From: Klebsormidium nitens
Lineage: Eukaryota; Streptophyta; Klebsormidiophyceae; Klebsormidiales; Klebsormidiaceae
Assembly: GCA_000708835.1 (NCBI GenBank)
Contig: DF237174.1
Span: 1-64,000, forward strand
Length of the DNA stretch: 64,000 nucleotides
Reading direction: 5' to 3'
Of the stretch, positions 11,558 through 23,288 are shown piece after piece. A model generated the notes under the pieces. It searched no databases, was not told the origin of the DNA, and saw only the letters and a program-made list of their open reading frames with translations. Both the position numbers and the translations under genes were made by a program. Every line of letters starts with the position of its first letter. Position 1 is the first letter of the stretch.

Positions 11558-12483
11558 GGGTACCGTCATTTTGTAACTGGTACCCCCCCATATTTAAATC
11601 GACCATTTTCGGAAGTTGCCCCTTGCCANNNNNNNNNNNNNNNNNNNNNNNNNNNNNNNNNNNNNNNNNNNNNNNNNNNNNNNNNNNNNNNNNNNNNNNN
11701 NNNNNNNNNNNNNNNNNNNNNNNNNNNNNNNNNNNNNNNNNNNNNNNNNNNNNNNNNNNNNNNNNNNNNNNNNNNNNNNNNNNNNNNNNNNNNNNNNNNN
11801 NNNNNNNNNNNNNNNNNNNNNNNNNNNNNNNNNNNNNNNNNNNNNNNNNNNNNNNNNNNNNNNNNNNNNNNNNNNNNNNNNNNNNNNNNNNNNNNNNNNN
11901 NNNNNNNNNNNNNNNNNNNNNNNNNNNNNNNNNNNNNNNNNNNNNNNNNNNNNNNNNNNNNNNNNNNNNNNNNNNNNNNNNNNNNNNNNNNNNNNNNNNN
12001 NNNNNNNNNNNNNNNNNNNNNNNNNNNNNNNNNNNNNNNNNNNNNNNNNNNNNNNNNNNNNNNNNNNNNNNNNNNNNNNNNNNNNNNNNNNNNNNNNNNN
12101 NNNNNNNNNNNNNNNNNNNNNNNNNNNNNNNNNNNNNNNNNNNNNNNNNNNNNNNNNNNNNNNNNNNNNNNNNNNNNNNNNNNNNNNNNNNNNNNNNNNN
12201 NNNNNNNNNNNNNNNNNNNNNNNNNNNNNNNNNNNNNNNNNNNNNNNNNNNNNNNNNNNNNNNNNNNNNNNNNNNNNNNNNNNNNNNNNNNNNNNNNNNN
12301 NNNNNNNNNNNNNNNNNNNNNNNNNNNNNNNNNNNNNNNNNNNNNNNNNNNNNNNNNNNNNNNNNNNNNNNNNNNNNNNNNNNNNNNNNNNNNNNNNNNN
12401 NNNNNNNNNNNNNNNNNNNNNNNNNNNNNNNNNNNNNNNNNACATAAATATGGGGGGGTACCAGGTACAAAATGACGGTACCC
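11558..12483. mobile_element. Inverted-repeat element enclosing the gap
   Basis: Two termini of about 40 bases face each other. The left one (11558-11599) starts GGGTACCGTCATTTTGTAAC, then has TGGTACCCCCCCATATTTA. The right one (12442-12483) is its reverse complement with about three mismatches. Between them are 29 readable bases and the run of Ns. Such long matching ends around an unassembled middle suggest a TIR transposon or MITE, or a large palindrome that defeated assembly. Flanks are CTAA on the left and TTTAA on the right, so a target-site duplication cannot be confirmed. Related termini occur at 121-148 and 481-520. Confidence 0.6.
11629..12441. other. Assembly gap (813 Ns)
   Basis: All bases are N. 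Nothing can be said about its content, and the true length may differ from 813. Confidence 0.99.
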
Positions 12484-12832
12484 TTTAAAAACCATTTCAC
12501 CGACCGCTTAACTTCAAAGATAGCAGCCTAGATTCATCTCAAGGACATTTTGCTACGTAGGTATTCCGAAGTCATTTCGAAGTTGCCCATTTTGCCTACT
12601 GAGTTACCATGCCATAGACCCGGTGACGAAACAAGTTTCGAACAAATTGATTCTGTCGCATATTCCCACCATTTAATATGGTATAACCGGCGGAGCCTTC
12701 TGCTGTCGAGCTTGGCCAGCCAGTGCAATTTCGAATTTCAGCTCGCTGCAACTCAGCAAATTTTGCAATTGCAGAGAAGAGCAATGCTGTGAACAGGTTA
12801 GGGGCGCTTTGTATTTTGCTGGAGAAGGAAAC
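12484..12832. other. 5' flank of the Ycf49-like gene
   Basis: This lies between the right inverted terminus and the chosen ATG. It probably holds the core promoter and 5' UTR; a GTATAAC stretch lies near 12680. No gene is visible. Confidence 0.45.
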
Positions 12833-15078
12833 ATGGCCACACGCTGCTGTCACACGCCTGTGCAGGCCAGCAGGCATGTCCTGTCAGGGGGTGCATCCAA
12901 TTGGCAGCTGGAAGAACATTATACGTCCTTCTTGCTTGCACGAGATGCCAAGAGGCTTGCCTCGAGCTTCCTCCCAATCAGCACGCCCGCGAGAAACCTC
13001 TCCTGTGCCTGCCCCAAGTCAGTAGGCAGCTTGTCCAATCCTAGGAACATTTCCCTGCGGTCAGCAAATGAGAGCTCGAATGGCCCAACCACGTCGCGTT
13101 CCATTTGGGAAAGTACTTTTGATGCACAAACTGTCATGAGCGATGCAGAGGACGATGACGTGCCCTCAGCAAGTGACCCAGCCAGCTCCTGGGAAGAACT
13201 CGAGCGGGACGAACTGGAAGCCGTCCTGAATGACGAAACCAACCCGGCGCACTGGCTCCGGGAATGGGCGGAGAACAAGGAGGAGGACATGCACGCAGCA
13301 GCAGACCTCGCCTACTCGGCCCTTTCGGAAAGCGCATGTTGCACGGGGACAAACCACTCCATGAGTTCCACGCTGGTCATGGGGCTTGCCATGGCAATTG
13401 GCTTAGCGGGGCTTGCAGGGCCAGCAGTAGCGGCTGAGGCTGGGAGTGTCGGCCAGCCGGCAATTGGGGCGTTGGGTGCGTTGTTTGCGGAGGAGCCGGC
13501 AAACGCGCTGTCCCTTCCAACGTGGATCATTCACGTGGCCAGTGTTGTTGAATGGTGAGCCCGTTGAAGAGCTCTCTGAAATGTACCGTCAATTGAAGCT
13601 GAGACACCCCGAGTCTGCTTTATAAATAAGGTGTCTTCCTTGAAACTATGTAGACTGGTCTTAAGTGCATGCTGATAGGGGCCGCTCCATGCGGCACAGT
13701 TGACGGCGCATGCGATACTTGTGGGGCCTCTCGCTCACATTCCTTCCCGATACTTCTGCCTCTCTAGTGACTGGGCAGGGAGGTTTCTAATCCTGCACTT
13801 CGTGATTTTGAAATTGCCACTGCTCAATGACCACAAGCTTTCGTGGACTGGTCTAGTATAAAGCCTACAGCTTGCAATACACTCCGTCCCAGGGTCACGG
13901 CAATTGCGCTGGTTTGGCGCTATGGGGACAGCGATGAGCCAGGCAGGAGGGCCTGGAAAGGCTTGGCCTGGGGCATGGTGAGTTTACTTGTTCTTGTTTT
14001 GGTTCTATTCTTTCCTTTCCTTTAGACTTCCTGCCACCTCCCTGACACCATTGAATTACCTGCGGGAAAAGTCCGTGCTTTCGAAGGAAGGGGCCAACTA
14101 TTGTACTCTGCAAGAAGCTGCAGCATGAAGTTGGAGCGCGGCAACTCATACTGGCCAGCGCTTGACACGACCAAAGGGTTGTATGCGTTGCATGTGCAGA
14201 TGGGAGGCTCTGGCCTGGCATGTGCGAATTGTGTGCAGTAAAAACCTTTCTTTCTGCCTTTTGTTTCGACTTTGGTCAATCATCTAAATTGCTGCCATGG
14301 TGGGGCCATCCCATGCATCAAAGAAACGTGAAGGGGGTCGACAAAACGCGGTTTCTCAAATCTCTCTTGTCTTCTTGAATGACATCAAGTACGGTGTTAG
14401 ATACACTTTCAATGGCTGATGTGATTTATCGACATGTAGGTCCCATTGCTTGCGGGCGCATTGTGCGCCTGCACGTGGCACTTCTTTTACAACGCTCCAT
14501 CTCTTGAGGTGAGTTCGGTCTGAGAGACGTGTCAAACTGCTCCGATTTTCTTGGGCATAGAGAAAATTACAGAGTCGGTATCAGTGCGGTTCAGACCTGC
14601 AGGTGCGTGTTCGATCCTCTGCTGAGCTACTTGGAATTTCGTCTATGACAGGAAAGACCAGGGACTCAGGTTTGGCTGGAAAGTACACTTGTCTTGCAAC
14701 TTCTTTTTTGTGGCGGGCGTTTTGGAGTTGCTTTGCTGTGAGTCCCCGTTTGACGCAGGCCAGCAATCAGTGTAGTACAAGCCGCTTGGTAGGGCATGAT
14801 TCCCAGATAGCTTCCAAATGTTCCAGTCAAACAGGTGCAGGCTGTGACACAGAGAGCCAAACAGTCCGTTCACAGGTTTGCATTGGGCGTGCATGGTCTG
14901 CGCCTTGACCAAAAAGGGCAGAGTCCATCATTGCAAACTTGGCTACCTTCTTACGGTATTGTTTGTCGAATTGTTGCAGATCATCGTCGCCCTTCAGGGC
15001 TTCTTCACGGTGCTCGGCAACTGCACGCTATGGTACGCTGCCTTTCGGATTTATCAGCGTGCACAGAAGACGGCTTGA
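12833..15078 (+). CDS. Ycf49-like plastid membrane protein (DUF2499)
   Basis: Four exons: 12833-13554, 13893-13977, 14440-14508 and 14980-15078, phases 2, 0 and 0, giving 324 residues. The start is the ATG in the good context AACATGGCC; the longer open frame upstream lacks an ATG. The C-terminal 100 residues are the Ycf49/DUF2499 domain: LPTWIIHVASVVEW, ALVWRYG, WKGLAWGMVPLLAGALCACTWHFFYN and a last hydrophobic helix ending in RIYQRAQ. About three membrane helices are expected. Residues 1-90 are rich in Ser, Arg and Ala and low in acid, as in a chloroplast transit peptide. An acidic stretch (about 103-150) and a hydrophobic segment ending AGPAVAAEA (about 177-201) follow; the latter could be a thylakoid signal. 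Ycf49 is plastid-encoded in some algae and conserved in cyanobacteria; its function is unknown to me. Here it is nuclear. Confidence 0.88.
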
Positions 15079-16751
15079 ATAATGCAAAAGGTTCCTCTGG
15101 CAGGTCAGAACTGGGACAAGATCATGGTGGCGTTCACTGAGTCTGGTTTGGAGATCCATTTCTACGTGTTTTCAATTGACAGTCCTAAATTCTTTGAGTA
15201 TGTGCACGCTTGGTTTATAGAATGGTGTAGGAAAACTGCCAAAATGGTGCAGATTAGTACTAAAGGGTGTCATAGCAGGTCAAAACACTTTCTGCTTTGA
15301 GCTGGTCGAATTAGTCTAGTGTGGTAGACAAGAAGTGTCAGTGTTAAGTGCATCAGCAGTCGTGCAACTACTATCAGTCTCTTGTACGCAGAGCAGGTCA
15401 ACTTGTGTACAAAAGTTTTGCATTTTCGTGCAAAGTTACACACAAGTTAATGGACATGCCTTCAGTTTAGCTGCTCGACGACAGGAATGATCCCACCACA
15501 TGGCCCGGCCGGCGCAGTGATTTGGAGCTAGTCATGGTCAGTGCCAGTTTTCTAGTCATGGTCACGTCCAGGCTTACTGCATGGAATGATCCGACAGGCA
15601 GAGTCGCTTGCCTCAGTGGTGCATTGTTGAAAGACTACTTGTGCAAAAGTACCGGCTGTTGTTGAAGCTAGCCGCTAGTGTGAACAACATGACGGTGTGG
15701 CCGGGGCCCTAGTCACTAGCATGGCGGAATATGGGCCCATTGTGCAATTCACGGGCTTGCAGGCCGGCTTAACCGTCACAAGAGGTTCTGTCGTTCTGAC
15801 ACTTCAAAAAAATGTCCAGATTGTTGTTGCTACGTTCTCTTTTTAACATAGCCCATGAAGCTCCTGGTTGCCTGGCAATCGTATAAAGCCGGAAACAGTT
15901 CAATGGGCGCGCCTTCGACCCTTATAAACCATTATGGTAGTCCGCGCGCCAGTTATTAATCAACGGGCCAGCATGCATGTTTCGCGACTTTGATGCCATG
16001 ATGTGGATGACATTCTGAACTTTCGATGATGCAATTGATGACAATACTAGGGTGAGGCGAAAACAATGATGGAACGAGACAAGTCTGCATACGAGGACTG
16101 AAAGCTACAACCTTCACTTCCGAGTCTACCTACGAGAAGCAAGGAGTGTGCTTCATTGCGTAGAGTCGCTTTGTCGCTGGACCCTGGCGCCTGTTGGGGA
16201 CAGTCCTTGTCTAGGCGACAAAAGGTGAAAATAGTGTACGTACATTCTAGAAGCGGCTGCAGGCTGTACCCCTTACCCTATGTGCAACGGGTCCTGGCTT
16301 TCAAAACCAACCACAGTGCCTAACTCTCGCATAGCCCAAAATTTTCGGGGTCTTTGATCAAGGGATGAATCAGGGTCAACACTTTGCTGACTTTCACACG
16401 GCAACCAGGCTGCGTACTCGTCGTGCAAAAACGTGTTGGGCTCTGCCGTCGTAGAACAAAGTGACGACGTACCAAAGCTGCCGCAGCTTTGAGCTTTGAA
16501 GGACAGTTGCTTGTGCGGCAATCCTCAGCAGACCACATATAAGTTTCGCCCTCTCAGATCTGGCGTCCCTGGCGGATATACCGTCCTCTTCGAGTCACAA
16601 AGAGCGAGATGCAAAAACGGCCACCGACTCCGCCCCCGAGTGCTTGTTAAGCTTGACGGCGGCGCACCATTGGAACCGCCAAGCCAGCACAACAGTGATT
16701 GCCATCTTGATCTGCAGACGGCATGCTGACGTCACAAGCCCGTCCCCATGC
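15079..16751. other. Convergent intergenic region with isolated TATA boxes
   Basis: This lies between the 3' ends of the Ycf49-like and SARD4-like genes. No supported protein frame is present. TATAAAG at 15882 and TATAAAC at 15923 sit in a GC-rich patch, and CTAGTCATGGTCA is repeated near 15528-15565. A non-coding transcript is possible but not shown. Confidence 0.5.
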
Positions 16752-19700
16752 TCACGTCACAGACCCGTCCCCAGCTTTCCTCCACAAGAGCTTGGCGCAA
16801 GCCAAGTCCTCCAGTGCGAGCCCGACCGACTTGAACAGCGTGATCTCGTTGGGCGATCGACGCCCCGGATGCGCGCCACGTGTCAGCATCGCCAGGTCTG
16901 CGACGAAGCTGGTGTCGTCGATGACTCCAGCTCGGTACGGGATCATGACGTCACCCCCTTCGGCGCGCAGGGCGTCGAAGCGGTCGGCAAAGATGGTCGA
17001 GCGGCGGACGGCCTGGAGGAAGACGGAATAAACATTTCAGAAATTATTGTTCTGCTTGATGCGGGGCGCTTAGTCGCATTCTCGAGAAAGCAGTATGGCT
17101 TGATTGGAAGTGCGGAACTAGAAATGAGGAATGAGGAGGAAAAGTAGACCGTATGGTCGCTGCGTTCCGATCGGACACAGAAGTGTCTCTCCTGTTGTAA
17201 AACCCCAATGAAGTAGGCAAAACGAAGAGCGAGTAGAAGTCGACACGTATTTGTTGTAAACAGGTCCTTCGTACAGTTTCTGGATGGAGGCAATGCTTCA
17301 AGCTCAATCGGAGCCTTCGGAGCAAAGATCTGATCCAGATTTGTGGGAGTACCCACGACTAGCGACGCAGCATCACCTGTTGATCAAAAAGCGCTTCCGC
17401 TTACGAGCAGCTGGTTTTCAAGACAGTCGACCGAGAAATCTTGGCAAAGATTTGAAAAGAAAAGACACTCTGCTCGCTGACAGGTTGTAACGGACAACTG
17501 TCTGTGACCCGCTCACCTCGTCGTCCGTCTCCCGCATGTCGAGTGTGAATGCGCCCACCAGGTCGAGGTGCGCTCCCGGCTTGAGCCACGCGCCCAGTGT
17601 GATGGGCTCCTGCAAAAGCAACGTCGGGGTGACGTCAGCGTCTCGGCAATTGGCAGCTTCAAACATCCGGAATAGCAGATCCGGACGACACAAGCAGCAG
17701 TCAATTCCCTGGCTTTGGTCTTCTGGGCAATGCAAGGTACCTTGACACGTTCGTAGAATACCAAGCTTCTGGTTTTTGGTGAGGCTAAAATTGGGCCGTA
17801 ATGGTCGCGAAGCGTCTAGAACTTTTTTCTCGACTGCCACGCTGCATGAGGGCGCCACTCCGTTAGAGATCGTCATACAACGTCAACATTCGACACACGT
17901 TTGTAGCCCGTTCTCCTGAGCTCCTAGTCTGAAAAGTACCGACGGAAGCTCGGATACAACCTCGAATGCGAAGCAGAGACTCCTTCCTTCTCTTGCGTAT
18001 CAGTTTCCCTACGACATCTGCAGCGAAATCTATCGCACCTCAATTCTCTGTACGCTTACCTTTGACAGGGTCGCCGTCGAGATGACGTCCGCTTCTCGAG
18101 CAGCCGCCTCAAGGTCCGACGCAACTGACACGCCAACGCCTTCCAGAAACGGGTCCGAGCTAAGGCTGCTTGCAAGCGTTTCCGCCCGACTTCGGGACCG
18201 GTTCCAAATGTTGACCCGGGTGATGCTGGGCCGAACAGTGAGGTGCGCGCGGATCAGGAAAGGGGCGAGGGCGCCGGCGCCGACCATCAGAAGTTGAGTG
18301 GAGTCTGTACGAGCTAAAAATCTGCATCAACAAAGGAGATGGCAATCACTCTCTTCACGTTTATGCTGTTTTTCTCCTCTGGTTCTTGTTTGGGTCGCAG
18401 GCAAAATGATGGCAGGTATGCTCTCATGACTTGCCTATGGGATACGAAGAGCTTGGCGACGTGTAAGGATCACGATGACGTCGAAAGATCGACATGGGGG
18501 ACCTGATGAAAAAAAGGCCGACGAAGAGTCAATGGGAGATTCCGACGAGCTTTTGCTTTCGCTCGTAAGGCTCGATGAGCGACAGAGCTCGAGCTGCGCG
18601 GCGTGACGTCAGTAGACTCTCCGGTGACAAATGAATCTTGAAAAGTGCAGAAAGAGATGGGGATGGGAAAACTTCGATGACATCATGAAGCAACGGCTTG
18701 GTGCTCTCGATTATGCTGGTTTCCTGCCATCAGAGATTCGGTTTGTTGGCTGTTAATCAGGGAGAGTGTTCGCTGGCTGCTCTCCAATGATCAGTCGTCG
18801 ACGCCGATTCCATTCTCTGTTGCAGTTGAAGACAGCGACCTGAGAGGGTGATACGATTGAAACAATGGACAACATCAAGATCTCGAGTGGGTCCAAAAAG
18901 GGTACAAAACAGCCCGGGTACGGAATCGCGACTGAGAAGGAAGCGTGCTGAGATTTCTAGTCGGACTCTATAGGGAGGAAGGGAGCCAAACCTAAGACGG
19001 ATAACGAGAAACAAAGGGAAGTAACTTCGAGAACGGAAACGAGAGGGAAGCTGATCATACTTGGTGAGACTGAGATGCAGCCATACAAAGCGCGCCTAAT
19101 CTTCAGGTGCAGAAAATAGAAGAAGTCTAGACCGGAAAGCGACATGAAGAAGCCCGTCTGAAGTTTGAACTGCAGGCAAGGAAGCAGGATAGTGACTATG
19201 AACCCGTTGTCGAGTCAGAAGTGAAGCGGGAGTGAGATGTATAGAGAGGAGTTAGACGAACCTGGCAGCGAGGGCGGATGTGCAAGCAGTGCGCCAGAGA
19301 GTAATTGCAGTCCCGTCCATGCAAGCCAGGGGCTGTCCGGTGTTGCCTGAAAGGAGCAAGTAACTGGCCGCGATTGCTGATAGGCCATTCTTGGAGTTGT
19401 CAGGGAAGACTGTCACTGTTTTGACGCCAATGAAGGACTCATTGCCTGGCCAGAGAGTGGAGGAAGGATTGAGTGTCAAGCTAAGGACTGCAGTGCCTGG
19501 TGTGAGAATTCGTCCGGTCACAAGAAGGGCAACTCAAGCGATTATGAAATCATGGTTCTTGCAGGAGTGGCGTTCCTGTAGATGCATTTAGTGCATATGT
19601 CTGAAATGCTCTCAGGCTTCCAAACATTCGTCGCAATCTGCCATCAATTGAGGCCATAGGGGCTATGTTGTGCTTGAAAGTTTGCACAATAAATAGGCCA

Positions 19701-20531
19701 CAACGGTCCGCCGTAGGATCTTTTGTGGTGACAGAGTTTCCTACTGGCCTAACATGAATGACAACCCTCAGGTTCAAAAACAGAGATAGAAACAATTTCA
19801 AGGAGAAAGACACAAGACCTTGTGTTATAAAATCCGGCCCAGCAAAGGCTGTTCATCAATCCTTTTAGTATGATGACCTTTTGAGGAGCACAAAACTGAA
19901 TCGCATCACAATTCAGCATATGGGACCATGCCCCAGCCACCAGGCTGGAGCAAGCAGGACAATTACAGTGACCTGTCTTGATGGTGGCCTTCAGAAGTAC
20001 TAAGATAAATGAGGGTCTGGACAGAGGGAAACGGGACTAGAAGGAAAGTTGCAAAAAGGGCGACTATGTTGCGATAGGAGAGGAACATACATTCTAAAAC
20101 AGCTTGCTGGCAACACATCGTTTGTGACTTCCATCAATTATCGCTGTGCGCCAGCGAAGTATTGCTATTAAACTACCCTGTCTGACTTCATAACGTTTAA
20201 CTTTAAGCTGGGGGCAGAAGACCAGGTCTGAAATCCATCACTGAAAAGATTGGAAGCTTGGCTCAAAAGAATCCCAGACCCCTCATGGCACAACTCAGAT
20301 ATTATTGCACAACTGTAGCGACTAACCTGACGGGTTGTCCCATGCTTGGTCCCATGCTGGCATCAAAAGGAGGGCCCTTTCCCCCCCTGTTTCCAACCCT
20401 TCTGGAAGCTTGTAATGCTGTCGTCCGGGAGCCTCGACACCATGCTCGCTGGCAAATGCTTCATTAAGTGCATTGATCAATGCATCATAGTCCAGAAGGC
20501 CATCAATGTCTCTCTTCGAGAAGACCTTCAT
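16752..20531 (-). CDS. SARD4-like ketimine reductase / ornithine cyclodeaminase family
   Basis: Five minus-strand exons: 20327-20531, 19262-19445, 18060-18321, 17517-17609 and 16752-17012, phases 1, 0 (after the 2-base split at exon 2/3), 0 and 0, total 334 residues, the usual family length. Motifs in order: the N-terminal segment KRDIDGLLDYDALINALNEA; FIGVKTVTVFPDNS; the substrate segment GQPLACMDGTAITLWRTA; a Rossmann NAD(P)-binding fold with VGAGALAPFLIRAHL (about residues 142-156); ADVISTATLSKEPITLGAWLKPGAH; MRETDDE; and the C-terminal NEITLFKSVGLALEDLA. In plants SARD4 reduces dehydropipecolate to pipecolate, a systemic immunity signal; relatives act as ornithine or lysine cyclodeaminases or as mu-crystallin ketimine reductases. 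No transit peptide is visible: the domain begins almost at Met1. Substrate cannot be read from sequence. Confidence 0.87.
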
Positions 20532-21065
20532 GTCAGAACCAGCAAAAGAAGCAACCAGGACTCGTCGGCATGATGCTTGTGATGTGCTGCTTGTTTGGAA
20601 GGCTGTCTTGTGATTTATGCTGCAGCTAAGCTGGACGCTAGCGGCTAGGAACTAGGTTGGGCATTTAAAGGTCTGATCTGGTTTCAGGAATCAGGTGCCC
20701 AGGCGGCGCGCGGCAGACCGCCGATGCAAAACTGGACGGTTTACAACGTACATGCAGCCCACTGACAGTGAAGCTTCGATTTGACTTCAATGGTCCGCCC
20801 GATCACGCGATCGGACGTACGGACCACTAGTGACAAACCCGAAAGGGAAAGGAGAAACCCTGCATGAGGCGTCGGCCGGCCGCGACTGAGTCTAAGCGCG
20901 CGGCGGCGCGGGCCCGCGCCGGCCGTGGATCGTCGCGCGATGTTGCCCGCACGCACTAGCTGTTCTGTTGCAAATCTGCAAACAAAAAACAGAATTTGTT
21001 TTCATCCCTTGCAACAAGAATATCACATGCAGATGATCATCTAGCATTATCTGGGAAAAAGCTGA
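20532..21065. promoter_or_regulatory. Divergent promoter with a CpG-rich core
   Basis: The region lies between the start codons of the SARD4-like (-) and LysM (+) genes. Positions 20700-20945 are very GC- and CpG-rich, unlike the AT-richer flanks, and include the perfect palindrome GGCGCGGGCCCGCGCC at 20905-20920 and CGATCACGCGATCG near 20798. A bidirectional promoter or CpG island is a reasonable inference. Confidence 0.5.
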
Positions 21066-21938
21066 ATGGCACCTCCTTGGGAAACTCTGAAGAAGTTGGC
21101 GCTCGGGTCTGCTCTTTTGTTTGCAGCTACAAGAATCGGGACACTTGCTGGTAGAACGGTAGTGAGGATTGCCTCAGAGGCTTTCACCGAAAAGTACCTC
21201 CGGGGGCGCACGCTTGAGCTGGTGGAAGCTGGGACGTTTCAACTGCGATTTGTAGAGCCTACTCGAGCCAGTGACGTCAGACGAAGCACTACTCCTGGTA
21301 GGTTTTCCAGAAAAGGAGCCTGCTGTGGACCTCAAAGAGAGATCTCCTGCAAGATCCGGTGAGACAGCGCAGTTCAAGCTTACGGGTCAACGAGTCCCTG
21401 ATGATCTTGTTTCCTGTACTTTGGAATTGGGGTTTAAATTGCCGAGTCACCATCTCTGATCCACTGTATCGTTTGTAAGACCTGAGTCATGAAAGCGAGA
21501 GTCTATCAGGCTGTTCAACTTCTGGGAAACCATGTCTCAGTTTCTGAAGATTCGAGATGCTTCCGTCAAATGGCCAGGCTCAAAGTGTAGGCTACCTTCA
21601 ACCTACGTAGTAATGAAACCGAAGCTCACATGTGCTCCAACTTAGAAACCGTTTACATCTGCTCAAGACTCGAACGGCCTATGCCCGTACGTCCTATGCA
21701 GGTGGAGTCGTACTTAATAAAGCCAGGGGACACATTGTTCAGCATTGCACGAAAAGAAAACGTCAATCTATTGGAGCTTGCGGCAGCCAACGGAATCCAT
21801 ATCCAGCCAAGTCAGGCAATGGTTCACATAGAGTTTGGGCAGAGGCTATGGTTGCCAAAGCGCGCAGGAGTTGGTGAAGGTTTGATTGGTGGCCCCCTTC
21901 CGGATACTAGGCCGGCCAAGGAACAATTTAGGGCTTGA
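21066..21938 (+). CDS. Small membrane-anchored LysM-domain protein
   Basis: My best model has two exons: 21066-21161, ending ACGGTA before a GTGAGG donor, and 21702-21938, phase 0, giving 110 residues. Exon 1 encodes a hydrophobic segment (LALGSALLFAATRIG, residues 11-25) that could be a membrane anchor or uncleaved signal. Exon 2 encodes one LysM domain: SYLIKPGDTLFSIARKEN, LLELAAANGI, then IEFGQRLWLP, matching the family's GDTL-x-IA and GQ-x-L-x-(V/I)P pattern. LysM domains bind N-acetylglucosamine polymers such as chitin or peptidoglycan. The 5' part is less certain: open frames to about 21459 could belong to alternative exons, but their phases do not join to the LysM exon. Confidence 0.6.
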
Positions 21939-23288
21939 GCAGGCGCAATCAAGCTAACGGCATCTGCAGGGGTCTGTTTTGGAGCTGGGATACATGCATG
22001 ATTGCAGGTGAACGCTTCGAGACAGTAGGGCCAGCACAGATCCGGCAGGAAACTGGCCTTCCAGGGAAAAGTTGACATATCGCCTGTCTACCTGGACTTC
22101 AGAATCAAAGGGCCCAGTGAAAAGCGAAAAAGCCCACATATGAAGAGGGTATTCAAGTGCGGCCGGGAAGGATTACTTTCATATCTGTGCACTTTTCACA
22201 TGCTGGCGATAAGATGTAATGTATGGTAGCATCCCGTTGTGATGATCTGCGACACATGCAGATATGGTCGTAACCACTGTGTTCATGTAATCGGTCATGC
22301 AACTGGTTTGGTGGTTATGTTAAAAACAAGGTTATGCAGAACTTAGGGATGCAAGTCCCCTCTGGCATGGTACGCGGCGTCCACTGAAGTAAATAGTCCT
22401 CCAAAAGGTTGGCGTGAAGATGATTAGTACGACTTAAACGTAGCAGCTTGGTCCCATCATTTCGCGTCAAGGTCCGCACGTTACCATCAAAGAAGGGGCC
22501 ACGGTATATCGTACTGCACTAACCGTGCGCGGACGGTCGCGAGCATTAAGGACTCGCAATCCGCGTCGCGATCAGAGACCCTCAAATCACAGCACGAAGC
22601 ACTCCAAGCGTTTTCCATGCCGGCATATGGATTATGATCATGCGTGGAACCGCACACAATCAATGCAATGATCATGCAAGACCACAGCGCAAGCGCCCGA
22701 TCGCTACCTGGCCGGGCCGAGATCATAGCTAATGATAGGCGATACCATCTGAATGCAGGTATATAAAGTTGCCAAACTTCCGCAGATCAAGGCGGTAAAA
22801 CTTGTAAACTCACCATTATTGGCCGTGAAACATTTTCGAACATGGTGCCACGAAGTGAACTTGGACAAACGTTGTAAAAGGAGAGTTCCAATGCGATCAA
22901 TGTCGTTGTCCCCTAAGCAACAGCTAGTCCCGGACATACCGGCTAAATTATTCACAAATTTTTGACGCAGAACATAAGAATCAATGCCATTGACTACTAC
23001 CTACAGCACACAATAGCGTCCTACAAAGAATGGCCTCCTAGCTTACTTAGTCTGAAGAAAGATCTAATAACGGGCTCTCAGAGCACTAGTGTTCCCCCAC
23101 TATCAACAATCATCGTGTTCCTGGTAACATACATTCGTCGACATTTTATAGATCCATTTAATGCACAGTGCACTTTACATGGCCGCTTATCCGACCAGAA
23201 AATGAACGCCTAATAACCCCTTTCGTCACTACTCCATCCCCTCGTCCCCCAGTAGGGAAAGCGTCACGTCAATTCGACCCATCTTATT
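21939..23288. other. Convergent intergenic region
   Basis: This lies between the LysM (+) and GH31 (-) 3' ends. No convincing gene is seen. A TATAAAG at 22762 follows a GC-rich, palindrome-bearing stretch (22490-22730) and might drive a non-coding transcript; frames downstream of it are short and unrecognised. Confidence 0.5.

Noticed and set aside
11367-12500. Long open frames on both strands across the N run
   Set aside because: They are open only because Ns translate to X; no real coding evidence.
12809-12832. Eight-codon extension of the Ycf49-like protein
   Set aside because: It begins with TTG, while the ATG at 12833 has a good context.
16273-16538. Two overlapping minus-strand frames beyond the SARD4-like stop
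   Set aside because: The reductase already ends at the usual family length at 16752, and the frames match nothing.
21271-21459. Second frame between the LysM exons
   Set aside because: It begins with ATG-like context, but no donor in it joins the LysM exon in phase and it shows no domain.
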